41,599 nucleotides of DNA from Gammaproteobacteria bacterium. GTDB lineage: Bacteria; Pseudomonadota; Gammaproteobacteria; Berkiellales; Berkiellaceae. Of this stretch, positions 24,623 to 32,474 are shown one piece after another (the stretch's first letter is position 1; each line of letters starts with the position of its first letter). The translations under genes and the position numbers were made by a program. The stretch spans positions 1 to 41,599 of the forward strand of contig JABDCK010000011.1 in the NCBI GenBank assembly GCA_013288185.1, written 5' to 3'. The notes beneath the pieces are model-generated. The model was not told the DNA's origin, did not search any database, and worked only from the letters and a program-made list of their open reading frames with translations.

Positions 24623-26046
24623 CGGTGAACAACAAAGAAAAAAAGCAATATGCTCGTTGGCTACAGATTGTAGTGATAACACTGGTTGTGGTCGCGTTGG
24701 TATTAATTTTTAAGAATAAACACAGCATTGAGCCTAAGATGCATAAGTCCAAAGGAGAGCTCAAGATGAAAGCAAACGCATCATATAAAGAAGTAAAGGG
24801 GATTTTGCATATTTCACATTGGGTGACAGAGCATGGTGTTCCGGTTTACTTTGTGCGTGTTCCAACCTTGCCCATGGTAGATATTGAAATAGTCTTTGAT
24901 GCAGGGAGTGCCCGTAATGGTGAAAAAGGGGGCCTCGCGTATTTAACCAATCTTTTATTAGCAGAAGGGACGGCGCATTTATCTGCAGATCAAGTTGCGG
25001 AGAATTTTGATAATGTGGGTGCGCAATATAATGCAGAATCTCAACGCGATATGGCCCTTGTACATTTAAGAAGTTTATCTGAGAAAACGCAATTACAACC
25101 TGCCGTGGAGAACTTGGCGGCTATTTTAACGCAGCCACATTTTCCTGAAAATGGCTTAAAGCGCTTGCAGCAAAATGCCTTGAGTACTTTAAAATATCAA
25201 GCACAAAAACCGGGCCAAGTTGCCAGCCGTGCTTTTTTCTCTTTATTATACCCTCATCAGCCATATGCTAATTGGGTTTTAGGGGATGAAAAATCAATCC
25301 AAGCCATAACTGTTGCGGATGTAAAAGCTTTTTATCAGCAATATTATGTGGCCAAAAATGCGGTGGTAACGATTGTGGGCGATTTGACGCTTCCTGAAGC
25401 GGATGAAATTGCGCAATCATTAACGAATGCGTTACCCACGGGTGAAAAGCCAGCGCCTCTCCCGGTGGTGGCGGATGTCAAAGAAAAAGTCATCAAGCGA
25501 ATAAATTTTCCTGCTGCACAAACCACCATTTTAATTGGTGAGCCAGGATTAAAGCAAAATGATCCAGATTATTACGCCCTCTATGTAGGCAATCATATTT
25601 TGGGTGGGAATGGCTCTGTGACCCGTATTTTTAACACGGTGCGCAATCAGCATGGTTTAGCCTATTCTGCTTATAGTTATTTTACGGCAATGCGTGATCG
25701 GGGGCCGTTTATGATGGGCTGTCAAACGCGTAATGATCAAGCCGAGAAAGCCTCAGAAATGATGCAAGCGTTGCTGAAAGAGTTTGTGGCTAAAGGTCCA
25801 ACGGAGCAAGAATTGGTGCAAGCAAAGCAAAATTTATTAGGCGGCTATGCGCTGCAATTTGATAGCAATAGCGCGATTTGTCATCAAGTCGCTACGCTGG
25901 GTTTTTATGACTTGCCTTTAGATTACTTGAATCAATTTAAACCCGCGGTTGAAAAACTCACGGTGGCAGATATTCAACATGCATTTCAAAAACGCATTTC
26001 ACCCGATCACACTGTAGTGGTCATGGTTGGTGGGCAGCAAGGGTAG
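24619..26046 (+). CDS. M16 family peptidase-like protein, catalytically inactive partner
   Basis: 475 residues with an N-terminal membrane anchor (WLQIVVITLVVVALVLIF) and M16 domains. At the position of HxxEH the sequence reads LAYLTNLLLAEGT, so no zinc can be bound. The C-terminal half contains the conserved GGNGSVTRIFNTVRNQHGLAYS segment, which includes the Arg/Tyr substrate-anchoring region. It probably provides the structural half of a heterodimer with the preceding active subunit, anchored on the periplasmic face of the inner membrane. Confidence 0.9.
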   Translation: MTVNNKEKKQYARWLQIVVITLVVVALVLIFKNKHSIEPKMHKSKGELKMKANASYKEVKGILHISHWVTEHGVPVYFVRVPTLPMVDIEIVFDAGSARNGEKGGLAYLTNLLLAEGTAHLSADQVAENFDNVGAQYNAESQRDMALVHLRSLSEKTQLQPAVENLAAILTQPHFPENGLKRLQQNALSTLKYQAQKPGQVASRAFFSLLYPHQPYANWVLGDEKSIQAITVADVKAFYQQYYVAKNAVVTIVGDLTLPEADEIAQSLTNALPTGEKPAPLPVVADVKEKVIKRINFPAAQTTILIGEPGLKQNDPDYYALYVGNHILGGNGSVTRIFNTVRNQHGLAYSAYSYFTAMRDRGPFMMGCQTRNDQAEKASEMMQALLKEFVAKGPTEQELVQAKQNLLGGYALQFDSNSAICHQVATLGFYDLPLDYLNQFKPAVEKLTVADIQHAFQKRISPDHTVVVMVGGQQG

Positions 26047-26051
26047 GTTGC

Positions 26052-26612
26052 TTGGGGCGCATTCGCATTATTGCTGGCTGTTGGCGGGGTCGTTTTTTAG
26101 ATGTCCCGGAATATCCGGGGTTACGTCCAACTCCCGCGCGGGTGCGCGAAACGCTGTTTAACTGGTTGGCCCCTTTTATTGTCAAAGCGCGGTGTTTAGA
26201 TCTTTTTGCCGGCACGGGGGTGTTAGGTTTTGAAGCGCTTTCTCGGGGTGCTTTGCAGGTACATTTTATTGATAGTCATCCAGCGACGCTCAACATTATT
26301 AAAAAGACCGCGCAACGGTTCGAGACAGCAGCTGCTTGTGAATTTATCGCCATGGATGCGATAAAATGGCTGGCGCATGTGCGCGAAAAAGAGCCTGCTT
26401 TTGATATTATTTTTTTAGATCCCCCTTTTGCCTCAGTGCATTTACCGTCATGTCTGAAGTTACTAGAAGGCAGCACATTGGTGAATCATCAAACACGCAT
26501 TTATTGTGAATCAGCGCAACCACTTCACATATTGCCGCAAGGTTGGCAGTTATTAAAACAAAAAACAGCGGGTGACGTGGTTTATCATCTCATGCAAGGA
26601 GCACAGCGTTGA
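26052..26612 (+). CDS. rsmD: 16S rRNA (guanine(966)-N2)-methyltransferase RsmD
   Basis: 186 residues. GRIRIIAGCWRGRFL and LRPTPARVRETLFNWL are the RsmD N-terminal signature; DLFAGTGVLGFEALSRG binds S-adenosylmethionine and IIFLDPPF is the catalytic NPPF-type motif. Start is probably the TTG at 26052, six bases after the M16 stop; no ATG fits the family N-terminus, and AAGGG/AGG lies upstream. It is coupled to cca by a four-base overlap. Confidence 0.94.
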   Translation: MGRIRIIAGCWRGRFLDVPEYPGLRPTPARVRETLFNWLAPFIVKARCLDLFAGTGVLGFEALSRGALQVHFIDSHPATLNIIKKTAQRFETAAACEFIAMDAIKWLAHVREKEPAFDIIFLDPPFASVHLPSCLKLLEGSTLVNHQTRIYCESAQPLHILPQGWQLLKQKTAGDVVYHLMQGAQR

Positions 26613-27835
26613 AAACTTATTTAGTGGGCGGTGCCGTTCGTGATGAATTATTAGGATTGCCAGTAAAAGAGCGTGATTGGGTAGTGGTGAATGCTGCTCC
26701 TGAAAGTATGCTTCAAGCCGGATTTTTACCCGTCGGTAAATCGTTTCCGGTATTTTTACATCCTGAAACTAAAGAAGAGTATGCGCTTGCGCGTCTTGAG
26801 CGTAAAGTGGCAGGGGGATATGCCGGCTTTGTTTTTGATACCTCACCCAGCGTGACTTTAGAGGAAGATTTAAGTAGGCGAGATTTAACCATTAATGCCA
26901 TGGCCAAAACCACGGATGGCAAAATAATCGATCCTTTTAATGGTCAAGCGGATTTAAAAAATCGCATATTGCGGCATGTTTCTGTGGCTTTTGTGGAAGA
27001 TCCGGTGCGGGTGCTACGCGTGGCGCGTTTTATGGCACGCTTTGCTCCCTTAGGCTTTAGGGTAGCACCAGAAACGTTAGCTTTGATGCGTAAAATGGGT
27101 GAAAATGGTGAGCTCGATTATTTAGTGCCAGAGCGGGTGTGGAAAGAACTTGCGCAAGCGCTCAGTGAAGCCAGCCCCGTGGCCTTCATTCAAACATTGC
27201 GCGCCTGTGGCGCGTTACAACGCTTATTGCCAGAAATTGATAACTTATATGGCGTGCCGCAATCTCCTGCTTCTCATCCTGAAATTGATACCGGTATTCA
27301 TAATGAATTAGTATTGCAACAAGCCACGCAATTAAGTAATGACCCACGTGTACGTTTTGCCGCATTGTTACATGATGTCGGTAAAGGCCTTACCCCTAAA
27401 AATCTTTGGCCTAAGCATCCAGGGCATGAGCATAAAGGGGTTGCTTTAGTAACGCAGCTTTGTCAGCGGTTACGCGTTCCCAATGATTTTCAAGCATTGG
27501 CAGAATTAGCAACGCGTATGCATGGGGAATGTTATGAAATTCCGGGTAAAAGTGCCGATGCAATTCTCAGCCTGTTAGAACAGGGTGATGCTTTTCGTCG
27601 CCCGGAACGCTTTATCTCTTTTTTATTAGTCTGTGAAGCAGATTTTAGAGGACGTCCTGGTTATGATATGGCAAAACATCCCAGTTTGCCGATATTAAAA
27701 AGTGCATTAACTGCTGCGCAAGCTTTAGATTTAGATGCGGTGATAAAAAATTCTGACCAAACCGGGGAAGGAATTAAAGCTGCCGTGCGTGCAGCACGGC
27801 TGCAGGCAATTACAATGGCACTTAAAATTCCTTAA
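26609..27835 (+). CDS. cca: Multifunctional CCA-adding tRNA nucleotidyltransferase
   Basis: 408 residues, matching E. coli Cca (412) end to end. The class II nucleotidyltransferase head has GGAVRDELLG and KERDWVVV. The first position of the catalytic acidic pair is Glu21 rather than the Asp of E. coli, with Asp23 kept; from memory Glu occurs in some relatives. RRDLTINAMA, EDPVRVLRVARF and the HD phosphohydrolase domain (HPEIDTGIHNE, LLHDVGKG) follow. It builds and repairs tRNA 3'-CCA ends. Start is TTG 26609, within the rsmD stop, preceded by AAGGAG at eight bases. Rare starts for two consecutive genes suggest tuned low expression. Confidence 0.95.
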   Translation: MKTYLVGGAVRDELLGLPVKERDWVVVNAAPESMLQAGFLPVGKSFPVFLHPETKEEYALARLERKVAGGYAGFVFDTSPSVTLEEDLSRRDLTINAMAKTTDGKIIDPFNGQADLKNRILRHVSVAFVEDPVRVLRVARFMARFAPLGFRVAPETLALMRKMGENGELDYLVPERVWKELAQALSEASPVAFIQTLRACGALQRLLPEIDNLYGVPQSPASHPEIDTGIHNELVLQQATQLSNDPRVRFAALLHDVGKGLTPKNLWPKHPGHEHKGVALVTQLCQRLRVPNDFQALAELATRMHGECYEIPGKSADAILSLLEQGDAFRRPERFISFLLVCEADFRGRPGYDMAKHPSLPILKSALTAAQALDLDAVIKNSDQTGEGIKAAVRAARLQAITMALKIP

Positions 27836-27936
27836 TAACAAAGGCCCTTAAAATATCCCCAAATAATAGTTTGAAAGATGAATGCGATATTTGCGCTATA
27901 AATCCTGATAGGAGGTGGAAATAAAGAGAGTAAGCA

Positions 27937-27951
27937 TTCCCATTTTGGGAA
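27937..27951. promoter_or_regulatory. Palindromic operator candidate upstream of the HigA-type gene
   Basis: TTCCCA-TTT-TGGGAA is a perfect six-base inverted repeat 42 bases before the antitoxin-like ATG. A TATAAC -10-like box lies near 27959-27965, so a bound repressor would block transcription. HigA antitoxins bind such short palindromes. The rest of the 158-base gap after cca has a GGAGG at 27911 with only a 21-codon GTG frame behind it. Confidence 0.5.
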
Positions 27952-27993
27952 ATTTCTGCTATAACAATACGACGAAATAGATGCGGAGACTAT

Positions 27994-28374
27994 ATGAACA
28001 TAAAACCCATTAGAACTGAAAAAGATTATAAAAATGCTTTAAAACGAATTGATAATTTAATGCATGCTGAATTAGATACTCCAGAAGGTGATGAACTGGA
28101 AATATTGGCAATTCTTGTTGAAAGATATGAGGAAGAAGAATTTCCAATTACTGCCCCAGATCCAATATCTGCTATTAAGTTCCGTTTAGAGCAATTAGGT
28201 ATGACGCAAGCCGATTTTGCCAGAATAGTTGGAGCAAATAGAGCCTCTGAAATACTTAGTGGGGAAAGGGCCATTTCACTTTCTTTAATAAAAAAAATCC
28301 ATAATGAATTAAGGATCCCTTATGAAAATCTTTTGGGGGATAATTCAAAGCCTAGAAGATCAGCATCACACTAA
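27994..28374 (+). CDS. HigA-type antitoxin / XRE-family regulator without adjacent toxin
   Basis: 126 residues. N-terminal acidic helices (LDTPEGDELEILAILVERYE) and a C-terminal helix-turn-helix (LGMTQADFARIVGANRASEI, then SLSLIKKIHNEL) match the COG5499 HigA group. In complete modules a HigB mRNA interferase lies immediately next to it. Here cca is upstream and the convergent MidA-type gene follows after 22 bases, so no toxin is present. GGAG precedes the ATG by seven bases. It probably autoregulates through the palindrome upstream; it may also control other genes or be a relic. Confidence 0.82.
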   Translation: MNIKPIRTEKDYKNALKRIDNLMHAELDTPEGDELEILAILVERYEEEEFPITAPDPISAIKFRLEQLGMTQADFARIVGANRASEILSGERAISLSLIKKIHNELRIPYENLLGDNSKPRRSASH

Positions 28375-28396
28375 TTAGATTCCTTGCGCGCAAGAT

Positions 28397-29524
28397 TTAC
28401 AACCGATACCGATGATCCAATAAAGTAAATCCTTGTAAGGGTTCATCAAAATTAGAGCTTAAGGCCATCACTTTACATAATTCACCCATTTCATGAGTTT
28501 GGATTAATTGTTGAACTTGCTGTGAAAGTAGATAGCTTTGCGGCATGTTTTCTGCCAATGATAATAACCCATTGGATAATAAAAAAGCACATTGATGGGT
28601 AAACCCGGCAATAGTTAATTGACAATTTTGTGCTGCTAAGGCCAGCGCCGTAAAATCCACATGCGCAGTGATATCTTGTAGGCCAATATTTTCAAAAGGT
28701 TGGGGATGGGCGCGGTGACGAAAATGACACATCAACGTGCCCATGCTGCGAGAAGGATGATAATACTCATGACTGGGAAAGCCATAATCTAAAAATATCA
28801 TGACGCCTTGTGCTAAACAATCCCGTAAACTCGCGAGCCAAGGTTCTAGCCGTAAATTAATTTCTGAAGTGTAACCTGCGCTTAGTGGTTCTGGTAATCT
28901 TTGTTGCAATTGGTGCACCGCTTCTTTCAAACCTGGCGTAAAAGGCGTGCGAAAAGTACATTGCCAGGTGTTGGCAATTTTGCTTACATAGCCTTCGCTT
29001 ACTTCATGATTATCATTAATTTGAAAAAGATGGACCGGCATGGCATCGATAACTTCATTGCCTAAAATAATGCCGTTAAAGGGTTTTTCCGGCAATCTAT
29101 CTAGCCAAAGAATATTTGCAAAAAAATCCGGGCATTCTGCTTGTAAGTAAACTTGTTGGCGCTGCCGTAAATCAGCACTTACTTCTAAAATATAATAATA
29201 CTTAGGTAAAGCATCGTGCTTGGAAAGTGTGCGGATAATTTCAGCAGCCATTTTACCGCTGCCAGCACCTAATTCTAAAATACACCCATCAACCAATGGA
29301 GAGAGTATCTGTTGGCATTGCAGGGCAAGGCATTGTGAAAATAACGGAGAGATTTCAGGCGCGGTTATAAAATCCCCTTGCGGTCCTAATTTGGGTAGGC
29401 CTGCACTATAGTAACCTAATCCAGGCGCATACAGTGCAAGATGCATAAATTCTGCAAAACTCATTCCGCCACCATTTCGGGCCGCGGTTTCTTGCAGTGT
29501 ATGGTAAAGCGCAGTATTCATCAT
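28397..29524 (-). CDS. SAM-dependent methyltransferase, MidA/NDUFAF7 family
   Basis: 375 residues of the COG1565 family. N-terminal MSFAEFMHLALYAPGLGYYSAG and DFITAPEISPLFSQCLA are family hallmarks; ILELGAGSGKMAAEI binds S-adenosylmethionine; GNEVIDAMPVH and IFLDYGFPSHEYYHPSR follow. Mitochondrial NDUFAF7 dimethylates an arginine of a complex I subunit; the bacterial substrate is unknown. Start ATG 29524 overlaps the folB stop by four bases. Confidence 0.9.
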   Translation of the reverse strand: MMNTALYHTLQETAARNGGGMSFAEFMHLALYAPGLGYYSAGLPKLGPQGDFITAPEISPLFSQCLALQCQQILSPLVDGCILELGAGSGKMAAEIIRTLSKHDALPKYYYILEVSADLRQRQQVYLQAECPDFFANILWLDRLPEKPFNGIILGNEVIDAMPVHLFQINDNHEVSEGYVSKIANTWQCTFRTPFTPGLKEAVHQLQQRLPEPLSAGYTSEINLRLEPWLASLRDCLAQGVMIFLDYGFPSHEYYHPSRSMGTLMCHFRHRAHPQPFENIGLQDITAHVDFTALALAAQNCQLTIAGFTHQCAFLLSNGLLSLAENMPQSYLLSQQVQQLIQTHEMGELCKVMALSSNFDEPLQGFTLLDHRYRL

Positions 29525-29868
29525 TTGCTGCGTTCAATGATAATGGCGACATTGGCAGGTGTTAAGGCACCGGGCTTGCGCAACGTAATGTGAACCCAGG
29601 AGGTATTAAAATGCTGGAGTATTTCTAAAGCCAGATGATGTGCCAAGGTTTCAATAAGTTGAAACCGCTGTTTTTCACTATAAGCTAATAAATGGTGTAC
29701 CACTTTGTCATAATCAATCGCATCGGCAATATCATCCGTTTTAGCAATGCTGGCGGTATTCGTTTGGAGCATCAAGTCCAGCAGCACTGTTTGCGGGCAC
29801 TGCTTTTCCCAAGCATGAACGCCGATAATGGTGGTGAGTTTTATATCATTGATAACTAACTTGTCCAT
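29521..29868 (-). CDS. folB: Dihydroneopterin aldolase
   Basis: 115 residues, normal FolB size. It begins MDKLVINDIKLTTIIGVHAWE, with the catalytic/pterin-binding region DAIDYDKV, the family's LIETLAHHLALEIL helix and LRKPGA with the conserved Lys near the end. It cleaves 7,8-dihydroneopterin to 6-hydroxymethyl-dihydropterin in folate synthesis. Divergent from plsY, as in many gammaproteobacteria. Confidence 0.95.
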   Translation of the reverse strand: MDKLVINDIKLTTIIGVHAWEKQCPQTVLLDLMLQTNTASIAKTDDIADAIDYDKVVHHLLAYSEKQRFQLIETLAHHLALEILQHFNTSWVHITLRKPGALTPANVAIIIERSK

Positions 29869-29914
29869 TGATTACACTCATAAAATAAAGGAAAATGACT
29901 ATATCATTTTTTGA

Positions 29915-30535
29915 ATGGCGCTGGGAGAGGAAAAGTTGCGTGATCTGCATTTATGGACAATGTTAGGACTGGGGGTAAGTGGCGCCTATTTGCTAGGCTC
30001 GGTTCCTTGTGCCATTTTAGTTTCCCGCTTATGTAAACTCCCCGATCCGCGCTCACAAGGTTCTGGCAATCCCGGCGCTACCAATGTATTGCGCGTAGGG
30101 GGACGTTTCCCAGCGTTAATAACGTTATTAGGGGATGTTCTTAAGGGTTTTGTCCCCGTGATGCTCATTAAATTAGCCACGCCTAATCCTTGGGTTATTA
30201 GTGCGGTGATGCTGGCCGCTGTGCTTGGGCATCTTTTCCCCATTTTTCTGAAGTTTCAAGGTGGCAAAGGCGTGGCGACCGCGTTGGGCGCTTTATGGGG
30301 TCTTACCCCCCTCTTAGGCGGCATTTTTGTGCTGGTTTGGCTGGGAGTTTTTGTGCTTTTTCGTATTTCATCAATATCTTCATTGTTGGCAATAGTCAGT
30401 ATGCCGTTTGCCGCCTATTGGCTATTAGATAAGCGCTATGGTGTGGTACTCAGCGTATTAGCATTGCTCATCATATGGCGGCATCGTAGCAATATTTATC
30501 GCTTATGGAAGGGCAAGGAATCCTCAGTTCGGTAA
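29915..30535 (+). CDS. plsY: Acyl-phosphate:glycerol-3-phosphate acyltransferase PlsY
   Basis: Up to 206 residues with about five membrane helices. The three catalytic loops are visible: [11 protein letters not shown] then [17 protein letters not shown] (motif 1), [18 protein letters not shown] (motif 2, phosphate/glycerol site) and [11 protein letters not shown] (motif 3). First acylation step of phospholipid synthesis, using the glycerol 3-phosphate made by GpsA. ATG 29915 has no close site; TTG 29936 has AGAGG five bases upstream and would shorten the protein by seven residues. The 3' end overlaps convergent tsaD by 65 bases. Confidence 0.93.
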   Translation: MALGEEKLRDLHLWTMLGLGVSGAYLLGSVPCAILVSRLCKLPDPRSQGSGNPGATNVLRVGGRFPALITLLGDVLKGFVPVMLIKLATPNPWVISAVMLAAVLGHLFPIFLKFQGGKGVATALGALWGLTPLLGGIFVLVWLGVFVLFRISSISSLLAIVSMPFAAYWLLDKRYGVVLSVLALLIIWRHRSNIYRLWKGKESSVR

Positions 30536-31520
30536 GCGGCCAACGGGCACGGACTTTAATGCTATCGTTGTCTTGTTCGCCAGCTAATAAGCGTTGACAG
30601 CCGGCATAAGCAATCATTGCACCATTGTCTGTGCAAAATTCACTGCGTGGATAGGTAACGGCAAATCCTTGTTGCTTGCCCAGCAGAGAGAGACTTTGAC
30701 GTAGATTTTGATTCGCGCCTACACCACCGGCAATGACTAGATGTTTTAAGCCGGTTACTTCAAGTGCATGCACGGCTTTAGTCATCAAAGATGCCACCAC
30801 GGCTTTTTCAAAAGAAGCAGCAATATCTGCGCGTGTTTGGGCGTCATGCCCCATTTTGGCAATGGTATTGGCGACATGGGTTTTAAGACCACTAAAACTA
30901 AAATTTAACTTTTGTTTAATGAGGGGCCGTGGGAAGTTAAAGCGCATGGCATCACCTTCCTGTGCCAGTTTTGCAAGATGGGGGCCACCAGGATAGGGCA
31001 ATCCTAAGAGCTTTGCCGTTTTATCAAAGGCCTCACCTGCCGCATCATCCAGCGATTCGCCAAGGATTTCATATGCTCCTACTTGCATGACTTTGATTAA
31101 TTGGGTATGCCCACCGGACACTAATAAGGCAACAAAGGGGAAAGCCGGGGGATCCGCTTCTAACATGGGGGCAAGCAAGTGACCTTCTATATGATGGACG
31201 CCAATGGTGGGAATTTGCCAAGCAAAGCCTAAACTTTTGCCAATGACCGCACCTACCATTAAAGCGCCAACTAACCCCGGACCTGCGGTATAAGCAATGC
31301 CATCCACATCCGTAGGACTTAAATCGGTGGCTTTGAGTAAGGCCTGAATCATGGGTAAGGTTTTACGAACATGATCTCTTGAGGCTAATTCCGGAACTAC
31401 GCCACCATACTCAATATGAGTCTTTTGGCTAAATATTTTATGGGCAAGTAGACCAGCTTTGCTATCATAAAGAGCAATTCCGGTCTCATCACATGAAGTT
31501 TCGATGCCTAAAACGCGCAT
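30471..31520 (-). CDS. tsaD: tRNA N6-adenosine threonylcarbamoyltransferase TsaD
   Basis: 349 residues. [19 protein letters not shown] opens the ASKHA-fold ATPase; metal-binding histidines are in [41 protein letters not shown] and [13 protein letters not shown] complete the family set. It makes t6A at position 37 of ANN-decoding tRNAs with TsaB, TsaC and TsaE. I chose ATG 31520 as the family start; the longer frame upstream adds 32 unsupported residues. Divergent from rpsU, the common arrangement at the macromolecular-synthesis locus. Confidence 0.95.
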   Translation of the reverse strand: MRVLGIETSCDETGIALYDSKAGLLAHKIFSQKTHIEYGGVVPELASRDHVRKTLPMIQALLKATDLSPTDVDGIAYTAGPGLVGALMVGAVIGKSLGFAWQIPTIGVHHIEGHLLAPMLEADPPAFPFVALLVSGGHTQLIKVMQVGAYEILGESLDDAAGEAFDKTAKLLGLPYPGGPHLAKLAQEGDAMRFNFPRPLIKQKLNFSFSGLKTHVANTIAKMGHDAQTRADIAASFEKAVVASLMTKAVHALEVTGLKHLVIAGGVGANQNLRQSLSLLGKQQGFAVTYPRSEFCTDNGAMIAYAGCQRLLAGEQDNDSIKVRARWPLTELRIPCPSISDKYCYDAAI

Positions 31521-31601
31521 AATGATATTAAGCCTTAACCTTTTTAGTAAATAGTTGTAAAATTGCCGCCCAACGAGAGAAATGTCCATGGGACTGGTTA
31601 G

Positions 31602-31629
31602 TTGTATTGTCCACAATTTGGTGTATAGT
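31602..31629 (+). promoter_or_regulatory. Candidate promoter for rpsU-yqeY-dnaG
   Basis: TTGTAT (31602-31607) and TATAGT (31624-31629) lie 16 bases apart, about 50 bases before the rpsU ATG in the 160-base tsaD/rpsU divergent gap. The -10 is good and the -35 mediocre. AT-rich sequence follows to the AGAGGTGA ribosome-binding site of rpsU. Confidence 0.4.
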
Positions 31630-31680
31630 TCAATAGCCAGCTTAAATTATATTTTTTTAACTATAGAGGTGACAGTATTC

Positions 31681-32001
31681 ATGCCTGGGATTAAGGTTCG
31701 GGAAAACGAAGGCTTTGATTCGGCTATTCGCCGTTTTAAACGTGTAGTAGAGAAATCGGGTGTTTTATCAGAAATGCGACGTCGGGAATTCCATGAAACC
31801 CCTTCTGAAAAGAAAAAACGTGCATTAGCAGCAGCAGTGAAACGCTTCCGCAAAAAACAAATGCGTGAAACCCGTGGTGGTAGCACCGGTGGTGAACGTG
31901 AACGGGGCGGTAGTAGTTCCTCATCTGCTGGCCGTGGTACTGGTAGCAGTAGCGGTTCCAATGGTGCTAGCAGTGGTGGTCGTGGACGTCAACAACACTA
32001 A
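31681..32001 (+). CDS. rpsU: Ribosomal protein bS21 with Gly/Ser/Arg-rich C-terminal extension
   Basis: 106 residues. The first 64 are ordinary S21 ([38 protein letters not shown]), a small-subunit protein near the anti-Shine-Dalgarno end of 16S rRNA that helps initiation. Standard S21 ends at about 71 residues. Here residues 65-106 form a low-complexity tail of Gly, Ser, Arg and few other residues ([25 protein letters not shown]), like eukaryotic RGG regions. Codons in the tail are varied, so it is not a simple DNA repeat. First gene of the rpsU-yqeY-dnaG operon. Confidence 0.95.
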   Translation: MPGIKVRENEGFDSAIRRFKRVVEKSGVLSEMRRREFHETPSEKKKRALAAAVKRFRKKQMRETRGGSTGGERERGGSSSSSAGRGTGSSSGSNGASSGGRGRQQH

Positions 32002-32015
32002 ATTAGGCGGCGTGT

Positions 32016-32471
32016 ATGTCACAGAGCATCAAAGAGCATGTTCTTGAAGAAATAAAAAAAGCCATGCGGGCGCAAGAGAAAGATCGCTTGATGGTATTAC
32101 GCTTAATCTCATCTGAGATTAAGCGTATTGAAGTGGATGAGCGTATCCAATTAGATACAGCGCGTGAACTTGCGGTTTTGGATAAAATGCAAAAACAACG
32201 CCGTGACTCATTCTCGCAATTTACCGCGGCGGGTCGTGAAGATTTGGCGGCAAAAGAGCAGTTTGAGATGGATATCATTCAAACATTTATGCCAGCAGCG
32301 CTGACGGATGCAGAAATTCGTCAACTCATTGAAGCTGCAATCAAAGAATCTAGCGCCACGAGCCCACAAGAGATGGGTAAAGTCATGGCTATTTTAAAGC
32401 CAAAGCTACAGGGGCGTGCAGATATTGGACAAGTCAGCGCACAGGTTAAAAATTTGTTAGCAGGAAATTAA
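32016..32471 (+). CDS. yqeY: GatB/YqeY domain protein
   Basis: 151 residues, the stand-alone YqeY family: N-terminal helical part (IKEHVLEEIKKAMRAQEKDRLMVLRLISSEIKR) and a C-terminal GatB-like tail (ATSPQEMGKVMAILKPKLQGRADIGQVSAQVK). The C-terminal fold resembles the tRNA-binding tail of GatB amidotransferase, but the cellular role is not established. It lies between rpsU and dnaG, a conserved position in gammaproteobacteria. Spacing is 14 bases from rpsU and three bases to the dnaG start. Confidence 0.93.
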   Translation: MSQSIKEHVLEEIKKAMRAQEKDRLMVLRLISSEIKRIEVDERIQLDTARELAVLDKMQKQRRDSFSQFTAAGREDLAAKEQFEMDIIQTFMPAALTDAEIRQLIEAAIKESSATSPQEMGKVMAILKPKLQGRADIGQVSAQVKNLLAGN

Positions 32472-32474
32472 TCA

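Noticed and set aside
24619-26046. Active M16 zinc peptidase
   Set aside because: The zinc motif position reads YLTNLLLAEG, with no His or Glu ligands.
27915-27980. GTG frame behind the GGAGG at 27911 as a HigB toxin
   Set aside because: Only 21 codons, no HigB features, and the GGAGG is too close to the GTG.
31582-31680. N-terminal extension of rpsU
   Set aside because: The upstream frame is open but contains no S21 sequence; the family start MPxIKVRE is at 31681 with its own AGAGGTGA site.
31873-31998. Frameshift at the end of rpsU producing a nonsense tail
   Set aside because: The tail keeps one biased composition (Gly/Ser/Arg) to a clean stop just before yqeY, and the other frames do not restore an ordinary S21 C-terminus.
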